DNA of 64,000 nt from Rhodoferax mekongensis (GCF_032191775.1 NZ_CP132507.1:2133001-2197000), one strand, 5' to 3'; counted from the first letter of the stretch, positions 1-9,889 are shown. The notes: generated by a model not told the origin, from the letters alone. Translations and numbers: made by a program.

Positions 1-150
1 GAGGTGTTTAGCAGTCTTAGCAGATCCAGTTTGGATGCGTTCGGAAATTGGTGGACGTCGACCCAAAAAATTGCTTGAGGTCACTTTGCAGGGAGCTGCC
101 ATAAACTCAGGCCAGCTACGCTTCAATTCTGACTTACTAATTTTTGAAAT
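1..150 (-). CDS. Partial gene of unknown function, 5' end only
   Basis: An open frame of 50 codons runs leftward off the window edge. No ATG lies at its beginning. The reverse-strand sequence has a strong Shine-Dalgarno (GGAGG, about positions 156-160) six bases before an ATT codon at 150-148, and an in-frame TGA lies just upstream of that signal. Translation would begin (M/I)SKISKSELKRSW and is rich in Lys, Arg and Ser. ATT is a rare but known start codon. The next in-frame ATG (residue 17) and the TTG at residue 9 have no such signal. I do not recognise the family, and the frame may be fortuitous. Confidence 0.35.
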   Translation of the reverse strand, partial: MSKISKSELKRSWPEFMAAPCKVTSSNFLGRRPPISERIQTGSAKTAKHL

Positions 151-259
151 GTCCTTCCTCCTTCACGTGTGACTTGCATTGACTTTTGGAACTAGGACTA
201 GCCACACAAGCAAGCATTGGTCGTTGCTCGTAAGCAGACATTCGCAAATGTCCGCAACT

Positions 260-290
260 GGCGGCGGATTCAACCGGTCGATGCAACACA
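260..290 (+). repeat. IS30 left terminal inverted repeat
   Basis: Thirty-one bases beginning GGCGGCGGATTCAACC. They match the reverse complement of 1464-1494 without mismatch, and the match stops at the next base on both sides. Confidence 0.92.
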
Positions 291-323
291 CTAAAACCTG
301 CGCGAGCAGAAGGAGTGTTGCAG

Positions 324-1484
324 ATGAAGTATCGAACGCGAACCTACTACACAGACAGTCAGAAGGCGCTCATGTGGGAGCGCTGGAAGCAAGGGTGGAC
401 GCTGCACGAGATTGGCAAGCTATTTGATCGCCACCATGGATCGGTGCGCCAAATCCTGGCAGAGACAGGTGGAATCCGCCCACCAGAGCGTCGCCGTTCC
501 TGTCTTGCACTGACGTTGGCAGAGCGTGAGGAGATTTCGCGTGCGGTGGTGGCTGGCTTGTCGATTCGAGCGATAGCGACGACGCTCGGACGTGCCCCTT
601 CGACTGTCAGTCGTGAAATTAAGCGTAACGGCGGCCAAGAGAACTACCGCGCGAATCAAGCCGACCAAGCTGCATGGAATCGGGGGCATCGCCCCAAGGT
701 CTGCAAGTTAGTGCATAACCGTGCCTTGGCTCGCATCGTGGCAATGAAGCTGCGGATGCTCTGGTCACCGGAACAGATCGCAGGCTGGCTCAAGCATACT
801 TATCCGTGCGACGAAAGCCATCACGTGTCACACGAGACCATCTACCGCAGCCTGTTCATCCAAGCACGTGGCGCCTTGAAGAAGGAGCTTTTGGCCCATC
901 TGAGGCGTACTCGTGGCATGCGTCGGTCTCGTCACTACACGCAGAAGACGGCAATCCACGGACAGATCATCGACGCTGTCTCGATCAGTGAGCGGCCACT
1001 CGGCGTTGAGGATCGAGCAGTACCTGGTCACTGGGAAGGGGACTTAGTCTTTGGCAGTGGCAATAGCCAGATCGCAACACTGGTTGAGCGTCAGACGCGG
1101 TACGTGATGCTAGTCAAACTCGATGGAAAAGACTCGCAAACAGTTGTCAGCGCGCTAATCAAGAACGCTCAAAAACTGCCGCAAGAGCTCTATAAGTCAT
1201 TGACTTGGGACAGGGGTACGGAAATGCATGGACACAAGAAGTTCACCGTAGCCACCGACATCCAAGTCTACTTCTGCGATCCGCAAAGCCCATGGCAACG
1301 TGGAAGCAACGAGAACACGAATGGGTTGCTAAGACAGTACATGCCAAAGGGCATGAACCTCTCGGGTTTCTCTCAGGTTCAACTCAATGCAATTGCCAGA
1401 CAATTGAATGAGAGGCCGCGCAAAACGCTCGGCTTCCATACACCCGCTGAAATGTTCAGCGAATGTGTTGCATCGACCGGTTGA
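324..1484 (+). CDS. IS30-family transposase
   Basis: This 386-residue DDE transposase catalyses transposition of its element. The N-terminal part holds two helix-turn-helix-like segments; the second (around residues 75-100, GLSIRAIATTLGRAPSTVS) is the typical IS30 end-binding HTH. The catalytic domain shows GHWEGD (Asp about 240), WDRGTE (Asp about 296) and SNENTNGL (Glu about 330), with 33 residues between the last two, as expected for IS30. ATG 324 is chosen because AAGGAG lies 8 bases upstream; an in-frame GTG at 315 overlaps that signal. The frame is uninterrupted, so the enzyme is probably active. Confidence 0.93.
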   Translation: MKYRTRTYYTDSQKALMWERWKQGWTLHEIGKLFDRHHGSVRQILAETGGIRPPERRRSCLALTLAEREEISRAVVAGLSIRAIATTLGRAPSTVSREIKRNGGQENYRANQADQAAWNRGHRPKVCKLVHNRALARIVAMKLRMLWSPEQIAGWLKHTYPCDESHHVSHETIYRSLFIQARGALKKELLAHLRRTRGMRRSRHYTQKTAIHGQIIDAVSISERPLGVEDRAVPGHWEGDLVFGSGNSQIATLVERQTRYVMLVKLDGKDSQTVVSALIKNAQKLPQELYKSLTWDRGTEMHGHKKFTVATDIQVYFCDPQSPWQRGSNENTNGLLRQYMPKGMNLSGFSQVQLNAIARQLNERPRKTLGFHTPAEMFSECVASTG

Positions 1485-1494
1485 ATCCGCCGCC
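1464..1494 (-). repeat. IS30 right terminal inverted repeat
   Basis: Perfect reverse complement of 260-290. The last codons and the stop of the transposase lie inside this repeat. Confidence 0.92.
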
Positions 1495-1675
1495 CATAGA
1501 TGACATTGAACGCCTCCAGAGCAACTCACTCTGATCAACACAAGAAAACTAGCTGTTGGTTGTCAGCAATTTCCGAAACAGATGGTCAGGTCAACCAGAA
1601 TACGCAGCGTGGCCGTCTGACTAGTTTTTTACATAGGCGGCATGGATATGCTTCTTCATCCGGCATGGTTATGGT

Positions 1676-2497
1676 TCAAGCGACAAGCGAGAGTGCGTCG
1701 GCTTTCAGACCCAGCCACCGCGCCGCTGCGGATGCCAAGGCCAAGGGGTCGCCAGAGCTATAGAGTCTGACAATTGCGGCTTTCCCTTGGTCGCCAACTT
1801 GGAGCTGGTTTGCCGCTTCCAGCAATCGTCTTGTCTGTCTTGCCACGGGTGCTCCGCCTTCCATATAAGTGACGGCCATGCCAGTCCCCAACCGCAACGA
1901 GCTTTCCGCGAAGGGGTAATGAGTGCATCCCAAGACCAAGGTGTCGATTTCCCCTGGATTGGAGCCAAATCGGCCCATGGCGCCCGTGTATTCTGCGCAA
2001 GCAGCTCCTATTTTGATAGCGTCGAACGCCTCAATGGCAGGCACGAGGCCGGAGCAGGGCTGTAGAACAAAGGTGGCTTGGTTCTCCAGCGATGTAAGCA
2101 GCCGCTTGAACTTTTCACTATGGAGCGTGCTGCGCGTCGCCATCACGCCGATTAGCTTGGTTCTGCTAAGTAGCACTGCCGGCTTTAATGCAGGCTCAAT
2201 GCCGATGATGGGCAGCTCCGGGTGGGCCTCCCTCAGGACGTGAATGGCCGCTGCGGTCGCCGTATTGCACGCCACTACCAATGCTTTGATCTGATGGTGG
2301 TCTCGGAACCATCGAACAATGGTGTGGCATCTCTCAATCAGGTAGTCGTCATCGCGCTCCCCGTAGGGCGCGTGGCCGCTGTCGGCCACATAGACAAACT
2401 TCTCATGGGGCAGCTCGGCCCTGAGCGCCCGCAGGACGCTCAGGCCACCCACCCCACTGTCAAACACCCCGATGGGGCAATTGCTGAACTTGGACAA
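1676..2497 (-). CDS. murI: Glutamate racemase
   Basis: Converts L-glutamate to D-glutamate in the cytoplasm for peptidoglycan synthesis. The 273-residue protein begins with the family signature IGVFDSGVGGLSV and has both catalytic cysteines in context: ACNTAT (about residue 79) and LGCTHYP (about residue 191). The start is TTG at 2497, four bases after the fumarase stop, so translation is probably coupled to fumarase. An insertion-like segment around residues 160-175 (AIKIGAACAEYTG) corresponds to the antisense reading of a dispersed short repeat (see 1979-2020). Length is usual for MurI. Confidence 0.93.
   Translation of the reverse strand: MSKFSNCPIGVFDSGVGGLSVLRALRAELPHEKFVYVADSGHAPYGERDDDYLIERCHTIVRWFRDHHQIKALVVACNTATAAAIHVLREAHPELPIIGIEPALKPAVLLSRTKLIGVMATRSTLHSEKFKRLLTSLENQATFVLQPCSGLVPAIEAFDAIKIGAACAEYTGAMGRFGSNPGEIDTLVLGCTHYPFAESSLRLGTGMAVTYMEGGAPVARQTRRLLEAANQLQVGDQGKAAIVRLYSSGDPLALASAAARWLGLKADALSLVA
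1979..2020 (+). repeat. Dispersed short repeat, copy 1 (inside murI)
   Basis: Plus-strand GGCGCCCGTG then TGCGCAAGCAGCTCCTA and TTTTGATAGC. The same word order recurs at 10629, 13819 and 61949. Here the repeat is antisense to murI and is translated in frame without disrupting it. Confidence 0.75.
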
Positions 2498-2501
2498 AGG
2501 C

Positions 2502-4055
2502 TTAGCGCGAAGTCACCGGGATGTTTTTGAATTCGCCCGTCGCAATTTTCTTTTGCCATTCCGCGGGGCCGGTGATGTGCGCGCTGGTGCCACCGGAGTC
2601 CACCGCCACAGTGACGGGCATGTCGACCACGTCGAACTCGTAAATGGCTTCCATGCCCAGGTCTTCAAAGCCCACCACCTTGGCGTGCTTGATCGCTTTG
2701 GAGACGAGGTAGGCGGCGCCACCCACGGCCATCAGATAAGCGCTCTGGTGTTTCTTGATAGCCTCAATTGCGACCGGTCCGCGCTCGGCTTTGCCTACCA
2801 TGGCGATCAGGCCGGTTTGCGCCAGCATCATTTCGGTAAAGCCGTCCATGCGGGTGGCTGTGGTAGGGCCGGCGGGGCCCACTGCTTCGCCTGCCACAGG
2901 GTCCACCGGGCCCACGTAATAGATGACACGGTTGGTGAAGTCCACCGGCAGCTTTTCGCCCTTGGCCAGCATGCCTTGTATGCGCTTGTGTGCGGCGTCG
3001 CGGCCCGTCAGCATCTTGCCGTTAAGAAGCAACGTCTGGCCGGGTTTCCAGCTGGCCACTTCAGCGGGCGTCAGGGTGTTCAAATCCACGCGCTTGCTCT
3101 TCTGGGTGTCGGGTGTCCAGTTGACGTTGGGCCACAGATCCAAACTCGGCGGGTCGATGTAGACAGGACCGGATCCATCCAACACAAAATGGGCGTGGCG
3201 GGTAGCCGCGCAGTTGGGGATCATGGCCACTGGCTTGCTGGCGGCGTGGGTGGGGTACATCTTGATCTTCACGTCCAGCACGGTGGTCAGGCCGCCCAGG
3301 CCTTGAGCGCCTATGCCCAGCGCATTGACCTTCTCGTACAACTCAAGGCGCATTTCCTCCACCTTGTCCAGCGCCTCACCGCGGGAGGACTTGGCCTGCA
3401 ACTCGTACATGTCCAGGTCATCCATCAGGCTTTCTTTGGCCATGAGCACCGCCTTCTCCGCGGTGCCACCGATGCCGATGCCCAGCATTCCGGGTGGGCA
3501 CCAGCCTGCGCCCATGGTGGGCACTGTTTTCAGCACCCAGTCGATAACGCTGTCGCCGGGGTTGAGCATGATCATCTTGCTCTTGTTCTCAGAACCGCCC
3601 CCCTTTGCTGCCACGGTCACTTCGACGGTATTGCCGGGGACGATCTCGGTAAAGATCACAGCAGGTGTGTTGTCTTTGGTGTTTTTGCGCAGAAATTCGG
3701 GGTCGGCCACCACCGAGGCGCGCAGGGTGTTGTCAGGATGGTTGTAGCCCCGGCGAACGCCTTCGTTGATGGCGTCGTCCAGGCTGCCGGTAAAGCCTTC
3801 CCAGCGCACATCCATGCCGACCTTGAGGAACACGTTCACGATGCCGGTGTCCTGGCAGATAGGGCGGTGTCCGGTGGCGCTCATCTTGCTGTTGGTCAGG
3901 ATCTGGGCGATGGCATCTTTCGCGGCCGCGCTCTGCTCGCGCTCATAGGCGCGTGCCAAGTGGGCAATGTAGTCGGCGGGGTGGTAATAGCTGATGTACT
4001 GCAGCGCGGCGGACACGGATTCGATAAGGTCAGCCTGGCGGATGGAGGTGGTCAT
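2502..4055 (-). CDS. Fumarate hydratase, class I (iron-sulfur type)
   Basis: Interconverts fumarate and L-malate in the TCA cycle using an oxygen-sensitive [4Fe-4S] cluster. The protein is 517 residues. The N-terminal catalytic domain shows ATGHRPICQDTGIVNVFL (first cluster Cys), then GWCPPGMLGIGIGGTAEKA and IPNCAATRH, all typical of class I fumarase alpha domains. The C-terminal beta domain follows (TGRDAAHKR, YYVGPVDP, GPTTATRMD). I prefer ATG 4055 because MTTSIRQADLIES is the usual N-terminus; a second ATG four codons upstream (4067) has no ribosome site. It is transcribed with murI, which starts four bases after its stop. Confidence 0.93.
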   Translation of the reverse strand: MTTSIRQADLIESVSAALQYISYYHPADYIAHLARAYEREQSAAAKDAIAQILTNSKMSATGHRPICQDTGIVNVFLKVGMDVRWEGFTGSLDDAINEGVRRGYNHPDNTLRASVVADPEFLRKNTKDNTPAVIFTEIVPGNTVEVTVAAKGGGSENKSKMIMLNPGDSVIDWVLKTVPTMGAGWCPPGMLGIGIGGTAEKAVLMAKESLMDDLDMYELQAKSSRGEALDKVEEMRLELYEKVNALGIGAQGLGGLTTVLDVKIKMYPTHAASKPVAMIPNCAATRHAHFVLDGSGPVYIDPPSLDLWPNVNWTPDTQKSKRVDLNTLTPAEVASWKPGQTLLLNGKMLTGRDAAHKRIQGMLAKGEKLPVDFTNRVIYYVGPVDPVAGEAVGPAGPTTATRMDGFTEMMLAQTGLIAMVGKAERGPVAIEAIKKHQSAYLMAVGGAAYLVSKAIKHAKVVGFEDLGMEAIYEFDVVDMPVTVAVDSGGTSAHITGPAEWQKKIATGEFKNIPVTSR

Positions 4056-4224
4056 GGTCTGTCTCATTGGAGAAGTGGAAAGCGGAGAAACGCGAACCTC
4101 TTGAGTTTAGCGAATGACTCTCTCGCCATCCTGACGGTCGGGCTTGACCTGCGTCAGTCAGTGATTTGTAAGTGCATGGGATAACCATTCGCACAGTTTT
4201 TAATAATTCCGAGGAGACAAACCC

Positions 4225-6219
4225 GTGAGCGCTTCCACCTCTGCCATAGAGTCCGTCCTGGTTGAAAACCGGGTATTCCCGCCCAGCGAAGCCACCGTCA
4301 AGGCGGCCCGCATTTCGGGCATAGAGGGCTACAACGCCCTGTGTGCGGAGGCTGAGAAAGATTTTGAAGGTTTCTGGTCCCGATTGGCCAAAACCAATGT
4401 GGTTTGGAACAAGCCATTCACACGCACACTCGACGAATCCAATGCACCTTTCTACAAATGGTTTGACGATGGCGAGCTGAACGCCTCTGCCAACTGCCTG
4501 GACAAGCACATCGGCACACCCACAGAAAACAAAGTGGCCGTGATCTTCGAAGCCGATGATGGCAAAGTCACCAAGACCACCTACAAAGAGCTGCTTGCCC
4601 GAGTCAGTCAATTTGCCAACGCATTGAAGGCCGATGGCATCCGAAAAGGCGACCGCGTACTGGTCTACATGCCCATGACGCTGGAAGGTGTGATTGCCAT
4701 GCAAGCCTGCGCCCGTATCGGCGCCACCCATAGTGTGGTGTTCGGCGGCTTCTCTGCGAAAGCATTGCAGGAGCGCATCATTGACGCAGGCGCGGTGGCT
4801 GTCATCACCAGCAACTACCAGATGCGCGGCGGCAAAGAGTTGCCTCTGAAATCCATTGTGGACGAGGGCATTGCCATGGGTGGCTGCGAGTCCATCAAGA
4901 CGGTCTATGTGTACCAGCGTACCCAGACCGCATGCAACATGGTGGCAGGGCGCGACAAGACCTTTGATGAAGCACTGGCCGGCCAGAGCACTGATTGCGC
5001 GCCCGTGCCTGTAGGCGCTGAGCACCCCTTGTTCATCCTTTACACCTCGGGGTCCACCGGCAAGCCCAAGGGCGTGCAGCACTCCACCGGCGGCTACCTG
5101 CTGTGGGCCAAGCTCACCATGGACTGGACGTTTGACCTGAAGCCGGAAGATGTGTTCTGGTGCACGGCCGATATCGGCTGGATTACCGGCCATACCTACG
5201 TGGCCTACGGCCCCTTGGCCGCGGGCGCCACCCAGATCATTTTTGAAGGCGTGCCAACGTTCCCGAACGCAGGTCGCTTCTGGCAAATGATTGAGCGCCA
5301 CAAGTGCACCATCTTCTACACAGCGCCCACGGCTATCCGTTCGTTGATCAAGGCGGCGGAGGCGGATGCCGCCGTGCACCCGGATCGTTCTGACCTGTCG
5401 TCCTTGCGCATTCTGGGTTCAGTGGGTGAGCCCATCAACCCCGAAGCCTGGATGTGGTACTACAAGAACGTGGGTCACGAGAAGTGCCCCATTGTGGATA
5501 CCTTCTGGCAAACCGAAACCGGTGGCCACATGATGAGCCCCATGCCAGGTGCCACACCTTTGGTGCCCGGTAGTTGCACTTTGCCCTTGCCCGGCATCAT
5601 GGCCGCCATCGTGGATGAAAGCGGCAACGAAATGCCCAATGGATCCGGTGGCATTCTGGTGGTGAAGCGTCCATGGCCCTCGATGATCCGTACGATCTGG
5701 AACGATCCGGATCGTTTCAAAAAGAGCTACTTCCCTGACGAACTCAAGGGCTATTACCTGGCCGGCGACGGCGCAGTGCGTAGCGCGGACCGCGGGTACT
5801 TCCGCATTACCGGCCGTATCGACGACGTTCTCAACGTGTCCGGTCACCGTATGGGCACCATGGAAATTGAGTCTGCGTTGGTGGCCAAATCCGATCTGGT
5901 CGCCGAGGCTGCGGTGGTGGGCCGTCCTGATGACCTGACGGGTGAGGCCATTTGCGCCTTCGTGGTGCTCAAGCGCTCCCGCCCTGAAGGCGATGAGGCC
6001 AAGGCGATTGCCAAAGAGTTGCGTGATTGGGTCGCCAAGGAAATTGGCCCGATTGCCAAGCCCAAGGACATCCGCTTTGGTGAGAACTTGCCTAAAACCC
6101 GTTCCGGCAAGATCATGCGCCGTTTGCTGCGTTCGCTGGCCAAAGGCGAGTCCATCACGCAAGACACCAGCACGCTGGAAAACCCGGCGATCCTGGACCA
6201 GTTGGGTCAAGCCTACTGA
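4225..6219 (+). CDS. acs: Acetate--CoA ligase (acetyl-CoA synthetase)
   Basis: Activates acetate to acetyl-CoA through acetyl-AMP in the cytoplasm. The 664-residue length matches Acs. The ANL-superfamily motifs appear in order: P-loop [11 protein letters not shown] (about residue 270), the Acs-specific [23 protein letters not shown], the hinge region [15 protein letters not shown], and the C-terminal [10 protein letters not shown], whose lysine is the usual acetylation and catalytic site. The start is GTG 4225 with GAGGAGA seven bases upstream. The gene stands alone and diverges from fumarase; a strong terminator follows. The 157-base divergent gap probably holds both promoters, but I could not fix them. 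Confidence 0.95.
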   Translation: MSASTSAIESVLVENRVFPPSEATVKAARISGIEGYNALCAEAEKDFEGFWSRLAKTNVVWNKPFTRTLDESNAPFYKWFDDGELNASANCLDKHIGTPTENKVAVIFEADDGKVTKTTYKELLARVSQFANALKADGIRKGDRVLVYMPMTLEGVIAMQACARIGATHSVVFGGFSAKALQERIIDAGAVAVITSNYQMRGGKELPLKSIVDEGIAMGGCESIKTVYVYQRTQTACNMVAGRDKTFDEALAGQSTDCAPVPVGAEHPLFILYTSGSTGKPKGVQHSTGGYLLWAKLTMDWTFDLKPEDVFWCTADIGWITGHTYVAYGPLAAGATQIIFEGVPTFPNAGRFWQMIERHKCTIFYTAPTAIRSLIKAAEADAAVHPDRSDLSSLRILGSVGEPINPEAWMWYYKNVGHEKCPIVDTFWQTETGGHMMSPMPGATPLVPGSCTLPLPGIMAAIVDESGNEMPNGSGGILVVKRPWPSMIRTIWNDPDRFKKSYFPDELKGYYLAGDGAVRSADRGYFRITGRIDDVLNVSGHRMGTMEIESALVAKSDLVAEAAVVGRPDDLTGEAICAFVVLKRSRPEGDEAKAIAKELRDWVAKEIGPIAKPKDIRFGENLPKTRSGKIMRRLLRSLAKGESITQDTSTLENPAILDQLGQAY

Positions 6220-6268
6220 CACTTCCTTGCCGTCGGGCAACTCTCAAGTTGCCCGTTGCCGGGCACAA

Positions 6269-6296
6269 AAAAAGCCGCTGGTGACAGCGGCTTTTT
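6269..6296. terminator. Bidirectional intrinsic terminator between acs and the cytochrome c gene
   Basis: A perfect 12-bp stem AAAAAGCCGCTG / CAGCGGCTTTTT with loop GTGA. It has a T-run on the plus side and the matching A-run on the other, so it can serve both convergent genes. Confidence 0.9.
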
Positions 6297-6312
6297 CTTG
6301 GTGATTGAGTGA

Positions 6313-6624
6313 TCAGTTCAGGGATAGCACCCAAGCGGCCAGCTTCTTGGCTTCGGCTTCATTCACCTGGGCGTTGGCAGGCATGTATGCGGTGCCCCAT
6401 ACGCCGCTACCGCCTTTCATGATTTTGGTGGCCAAGCGGTCAACCGCTGCTTTGTCGCCCTTATATTTGCCGGCCACTTCCTTGAATGCCGGGCCCAAGA
6501 CTTTCTTGTCCACCATGTGGCAAGTCATACAGTTTTTGGCTGTGGCCAAGGCTTGGTCTGCCCACGCTGCAGGCGCCATTGCCATCAGGGTTACTGTCAC
6601 ACTGCGCAAGAAAAATTGTTTCAT
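6313..6624 (-). CDS. Small periplasmic c-type cytochrome (c551/c552-like)
   Basis: A 103-residue single-haem electron carrier. ATG 6624 gives a clean signal peptide (MKQFFLRSVTVTLMAMAPAAWA) with cleavage expected after AWA. The only haem motif, CMTCH, follows near residue 33, and the likely distal Met ligand sits in the C-terminal GTAYMPANAQV segment, as in cytochrome c8-type proteins. The frame extends 56 codons further upstream, but that part overlaps the divergent Trp-rich gene and has no export signal. It would shuttle electrons between quinol oxidation and a terminal oxidase or reductase; the partner cannot be told from here. Confidence 0.85.
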   Translation of the reverse strand: MKQFFLRSVTVTLMAMAPAAWADQALATAKNCMTCHMVDKKVLGPAFKEVAGKYKGDKAAVDRLATKIMKGGSGVWGTAYMPANAQVNEAEAKKLAAWVLSLN

Positions 6625-6724
6625 CACGAGCCTTTCGGGTTTGGATACCATCTCCACAACGGGATTGTAGTAACGCACGTTGACCCCCCAGCAGAAACAG
6701 GGGCAACGCATTGGAGCAACGACG

Positions 6725-6970
6725 ATGTACTTTTTGGGTTTGGGTTTGATTCTTCTGGTGATGAAATACATGCTCATCGAACCAGTTGCCAACTGGGCGT
6801 GGTGGCAGGTATTGATGCCTTTCGCATTGGCGGTGGCTTGGTGGGCCTGGGCGGACAGCTCGGGTTACACCAAGCGCAAGGCCATGGACAAAGAAAATGC
6901 GCGCAAACAGGCCCGCATTGACCGCCAGCGGGAAGCCATGGGTCTCCAGGGGTCAAAGAAGCGCCGCTGA
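6725..6970 (+). CDS. Small Trp-rich membrane protein, TIGR04438-like
   Basis: An 81-residue protein with two short hydrophobic segments (about residues 3-17 and 27-45) rich in Trp (WAWWQVL, WWAWAD), then a highly charged tail (KRKAMDKENARKQARIDRQR) ending in KKRR. This layout matches the uncharacterised 'small Trp-rich protein' family of Betaproteobacteria. ATG 6725 is preferred because GGAG precedes it by about eight bases; an in-frame start at 6680 lies in the divergent promoter region. Function is unknown. Confidence 0.75.
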   Translation: MYFLGLGLILLVMKYMLIEPVANWAWWQVLMPFALAVAWWAWADSSGYTKRKAMDKENARKQARIDRQREAMGLQGSKKRR

Positions 6971-7031
6971 GGGGGCTGGGCGATAATCATCAGGCGTCCC
7001 GACTTTTTACCGACTTACCACTTTCATTTAC

Positions 7032-8888
7032 ATGCCAGCTTATCGTTCCAAAACCACCACCGCAGGCCGCAACATGGCCGGTGCACGCGCTCTGTGGCGT
7101 GCCACGGGTATGAAGGATGGGGACTTTGACAAGCCCATCATCGCCGTTGTCAATTCGTTTACCCAGTTTGTTCCTGGCCATGTGCACTTGAAGGATCTGG
7201 GCCAGCTGGTGGCACGCGAGATTGAAGCGGCAGGCGGTGTGGCCAAAGAGTTCAATACCATCGCGGTGGATGATGGAATTGCCATGGGCCATGACGGGAT
7301 GTTGTACTCGCTGCCCAGTCGCGACGTGATTGCCGACTCGGTGGAGTACATGGTCAACGCGCATTGCGCAGACGCCATGGTGTGTATCTCCAACTGCGAC
7401 AAGATCACCCCCGGCATGTTGATGGCCGCCATGCGCCTGAACATCCCGGTGGTATTTGTGTCCGGCGGCCCGATGGAGGCTGGCAAGGTGCGTTTGGCCA
7501 ACCCCCAAACCCAGGTGGTGGAATTCCGGAAGCTGGACTTGGTCGATGCCATGGTCATGGCAGCAGACGACAAGATGTCAGACGCGGACGTTGCGGAAGT
7601 CGAGCGCTCGGCGTGCCCCACCTGCGGATCGTGCTCTGGAATGTTCACCGCCAACTCCATGAACTGCCTGACCGAAGCCTTGGGCTTGTCCTTGCCCGGC
7701 AACGGCACGGTGGTTGCCACGCATGCTGACCGCGAACAGCTTTTCAAGCGTGCCGGACATTTGGTGGTGGAATTGTGCAAGCGTTACTACGAACAGGATG
7801 ACTCCAGCATCTTGCCGCGGTCCATGGGATTCAAAGCTTTCGAAAACGCCATGGCGCTGGACATTGCCATGGGCGGCTCGACCAACACCATCCTCCACGT
7901 CTTGGCGATCGCCCGAGAGGCAGAGATCGACTTCACAATGACGGACATCGATCGCATTTCGCGAGACGTGCCTCAACTCTGCAAGGTGGCCCCCAATACC
8001 AACAAGTACCACATTGAAGACGTGCACCGTGCCGGCGGCATCATGGGCATCTTGGGTGAGTTGGACCGGGCTGGCAAGCTGCACACTGACGTGCCCACGG
8101 TCCACAGCAAAACCTTCAAGGACGCACTCGATCAGTGGGACATCAAGCGCAATCCTTCAGACGCCGTAAAGACGTTTTACATGGCTGGTCCTGCCGGCAT
8201 CCCGACCCAGGTTGCGTTCAGCCAGAGTACCCGCTGGCCCAGTCTGGATACAGATCGCGCAGAGGGTTGCATACGCTCCTACGAGCATGCCTTCTCCAAG
8301 GAAGGCGGTTTGGCAGTGCTGCGAGGAAACATTGCACTGGACGGCTGTGTGGTGAAGACCGCCGGTGTTGACGAGTCCATCCTGGTGTTTGAAGGTCCTG
8401 CCCACGTGGTGGAGTCTCAAGATGAAGCCGTGGCCAACATCCTGGCCGACAAGGTCGTGGCAGGCGACGTGGTTATCGTGCGTTATGAAGGCCCCAAGGG
8501 CGGCCCCGGCATGCAAGAAATGCTATATCCCACCAGCTACATCAAGTCCAAGGGTCTGGGCAAGGCCTGCGCCCTGTTGACTGATGGCCGTTTCTCGGGT
8601 GGTACCTCAGGGCTGTCCATCGGCCACGCTTCGCCCGAAGCCGCTGCCGGTGGCGCGATTGGCTTGGTGCGCAATGGCGACCGCATCCGCATTGACATCC
8701 CTAACCGTTCCATCAATGTGTTGGTCTCTGATGAAGAGCTCGCGGCGCGCCGTGTGGAGCAGGACAAGCTGGGCTGGAAGCCTGCGCAGCCCCGCCCCCG
8801 CAAGGTGACTGCAGCCCTCAAGGCCTACGCCAAGCTGGTCATGTCTGCGGACAAAGGCGCTGTGCGCGACCTGTCCTTGCTTGACTAA
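7032..8888 (+). CDS. ilvD: Dihydroxy-acid dehydratase
   Basis: Third common step of valine, isoleucine and leucine synthesis: dehydrates 2,3-dihydroxy-3-methylbutanoate or -pentanoate to the 2-oxo acid, using an Fe-S cluster and Mg2+. The 618 residues match the long (E. coli-type) IlvD. Visible motifs are [12 protein letters not shown] (cluster Cys, about residue 120), [20 protein letters not shown] (about residues 193-212, second cluster Cys), [10 protein letters not shown] and the C-terminal [15 protein letters not shown]. No other ilv gene is nearby; lgt follows after 48 bases. A GC-rich hairpin (about 8896-8921) in the gap lacks a T-run. Confidence 0.96.
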   Translation: MPAYRSKTTTAGRNMAGARALWRATGMKDGDFDKPIIAVVNSFTQFVPGHVHLKDLGQLVAREIEAAGGVAKEFNTIAVDDGIAMGHDGMLYSLPSRDVIADSVEYMVNAHCADAMVCISNCDKITPGMLMAAMRLNIPVVFVSGGPMEAGKVRLANPQTQVVEFRKLDLVDAMVMAADDKMSDADVAEVERSACPTCGSCSGMFTANSMNCLTEALGLSLPGNGTVVATHADREQLFKRAGHLVVELCKRYYEQDDSSILPRSMGFKAFENAMALDIAMGGSTNTILHVLAIAREAEIDFTMTDIDRISRDVPQLCKVAPNTNKYHIEDVHRAGGIMGILGELDRAGKLHTDVPTVHSKTFKDALDQWDIKRNPSDAVKTFYMAGPAGIPTQVAFSQSTRWPSLDTDRAEGCIRSYEHAFSKEGGLAVLRGNIALDGCVVKTAGVDESILVFEGPAHVVESQDEAVANILADKVVAGDVVIVRYEGPKGGPGMQEMLYPTSYIKSKGLGKACALLTDGRFSGGTSGLSIGHASPEAAAGGAIGLVRNGDRIRIDIPNRSINVLVSDEELAARRVEQDKLGWKPAQPRPRKVTAALKAYAKLVMSADKGAVRDLSLLD

Positions 8889-8936
8889 ACCCACCCGCCC
8901 GGGGCCCTTACAGGCTCCGGGCGCATTTGTTTCCCC

Positions 8937-9749
8937 ATGCTGATCCATCCCCATATTGACCCGGTTGCATTGCAGCTCGGTCCGGTCGCCGTGCACTGGT
9001 ACGGGCTGACCTACCTCGTGGCCTTCGGGCTTTTTTTGTTTCTGGGGTCCCGCAGATTGCGGCACGCGCCGTTTGCGGCAGTTCAGGGCAGTGGAGCCTG
9101 GTCGTTCAAGGATGTCGAGGACATTCTGTTCCTGGGCGTAGTGGGCGTAGTGCTCGGTGGGCGCATCGGGTACTGCCTGTTTTACAAGCCCGCGTATTAC
9201 GCCGCCCATCCTCTGGAGGTGTTGTTTGTCTGGCAGGGAGGCATGAGTTTTCATGGCGGCATGCTGGGTGTGATTGCGTCCATGGTCTGGTTTGCGGTGT
9301 CCCGCAACAAGCCCTTCTGGCAGGTGGCGGATTTTGTGGCGCCTTGCGTGCCTACCGGCCTGGCATCCGGCCGGGTGGGCAACTTCATCAACGGCGAGCT
9401 GTGGGGCCGGGTCGCCGATCCGTCCTTGCCGTGGGCCATGCTGTTCCGTGATGGTGGCCCGTTGCCGCGGCACCCCTCACAGATTTACCAGTTCTTGCTC
9501 GAAGGGATGCTGCTTTTTGTGCTGCTGTGGTGGTACGCCAGCAAGCCGCGTAAGCAGGGGAAGGTTGCTTCGGCCTTTTTGTTCGGCTATGGGGTGTTCC
9601 GATTCATTGCCGAGTTCTTCCGGGAGCCGGATGCGCATCTCTTGTGGCTGCAGCAGCAAACCGGCTTGAGCATGGGCCAATGGTTGTGCGTGCCCATGAT
9701 CGTGGGCGGCGCAGCCTTGTGGGTCTGGGCAGCTCGCCGGTCCCACTGA
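8937..9749 (+). CDS. lgt: Phosphatidylglycerol--prolipoprotein diacylglyceryl transferase
   Basis: Inner-membrane enzyme that transfers diacylglycerol from phosphatidylglycerol to the lipobox cysteine of prolipoproteins. The 270-residue protein has about seven membrane segments. It shows [10 protein letters not shown] (about residue 75), the essential HGGMLG (about residue 104) and the Lgt signature [14 protein letters not shown] (about residues 143-156). [12 protein letters not shown] near the C-terminus is also typical. It may be co-transcribed with ilvD. Confidence 0.95.
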   Translation: MLIHPHIDPVALQLGPVAVHWYGLTYLVAFGLFLFLGSRRLRHAPFAAVQGSGAWSFKDVEDILFLGVVGVVLGGRIGYCLFYKPAYYAAHPLEVLFVWQGGMSFHGGMLGVIASMVWFAVSRNKPFWQVADFVAPCVPTGLASGRVGNFINGELWGRVADPSLPWAMLFRDGGPLPRHPSQIYQFLLEGMLLFVLLWWYASKPRKQGKVASAFLFGYGVFRFIAEFFREPDAHLLWLQQQTGLSMGQWLCVPMIVGGAALWVWAARRSH

Positions 9750-9832
9750 TATCCATGACAAACCGGGTCGCGCCCCGAGGGTAAATACGGGGCTCAAAAG
9801 AGCGGCATCTCTTTACCATTGCTTGTAATTAC

Positions 9833-9854
9833 ACGTAATTATGAAAAATTACGT
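9833..9854. promoter_or_regulatory. Perfect palindrome upstream of the malonate cluster, candidate operator
   Basis: ACGTAATT-N6-AATTACGT, with a further half site TGTAATTA at 9823-9830, eleven bases before the matching word inside the palindrome. It lies 36 bases upstream of the regulator's ATG. GntR/FCD regulators usually bind such short inverted repeats at their own promoters, so this is a reasonable self-regulation site. The assignment is by position only. Confidence 0.55.
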
Positions 9855-9889
9855 AGCACTTATCAGCCTTGTGGAGCCCGACCCAACCC

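Larger units (their letters stand above)
260..1494 (+). mobile_element. IS30-family insertion sequence, 1,235 bp, apparently intact
   Basis: The element is bounded by perfect 31-bp inverted repeats (260-290 and 1464-1494) and carries one complete transposase gene. The transposase stop codon lies inside the right repeat. I could not identify a target duplication: the flanks read AACT on the left and CATA on the right, so either the duplication is very short or one flank has changed since insertion. The element lies between the truncated left-edge gene and the 3' end of murI. Confidence 0.9.

Noticed and set aside
250..1505. Target duplication of the IS30 element
   Set aside because: The flanks AACT and CATA do not give a clear duplication.
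2472..4184. A 570-codon frame on the plus strand
   Set aside because: It lies antisense over the fumarase gene, is very His/Gly-rich and shows no family motif; it is a codon-bias shadow.
4030..5379. A 449-codon frame on the minus strand
   Set aside because: Antisense shadow of acs, with no recognisable domain.
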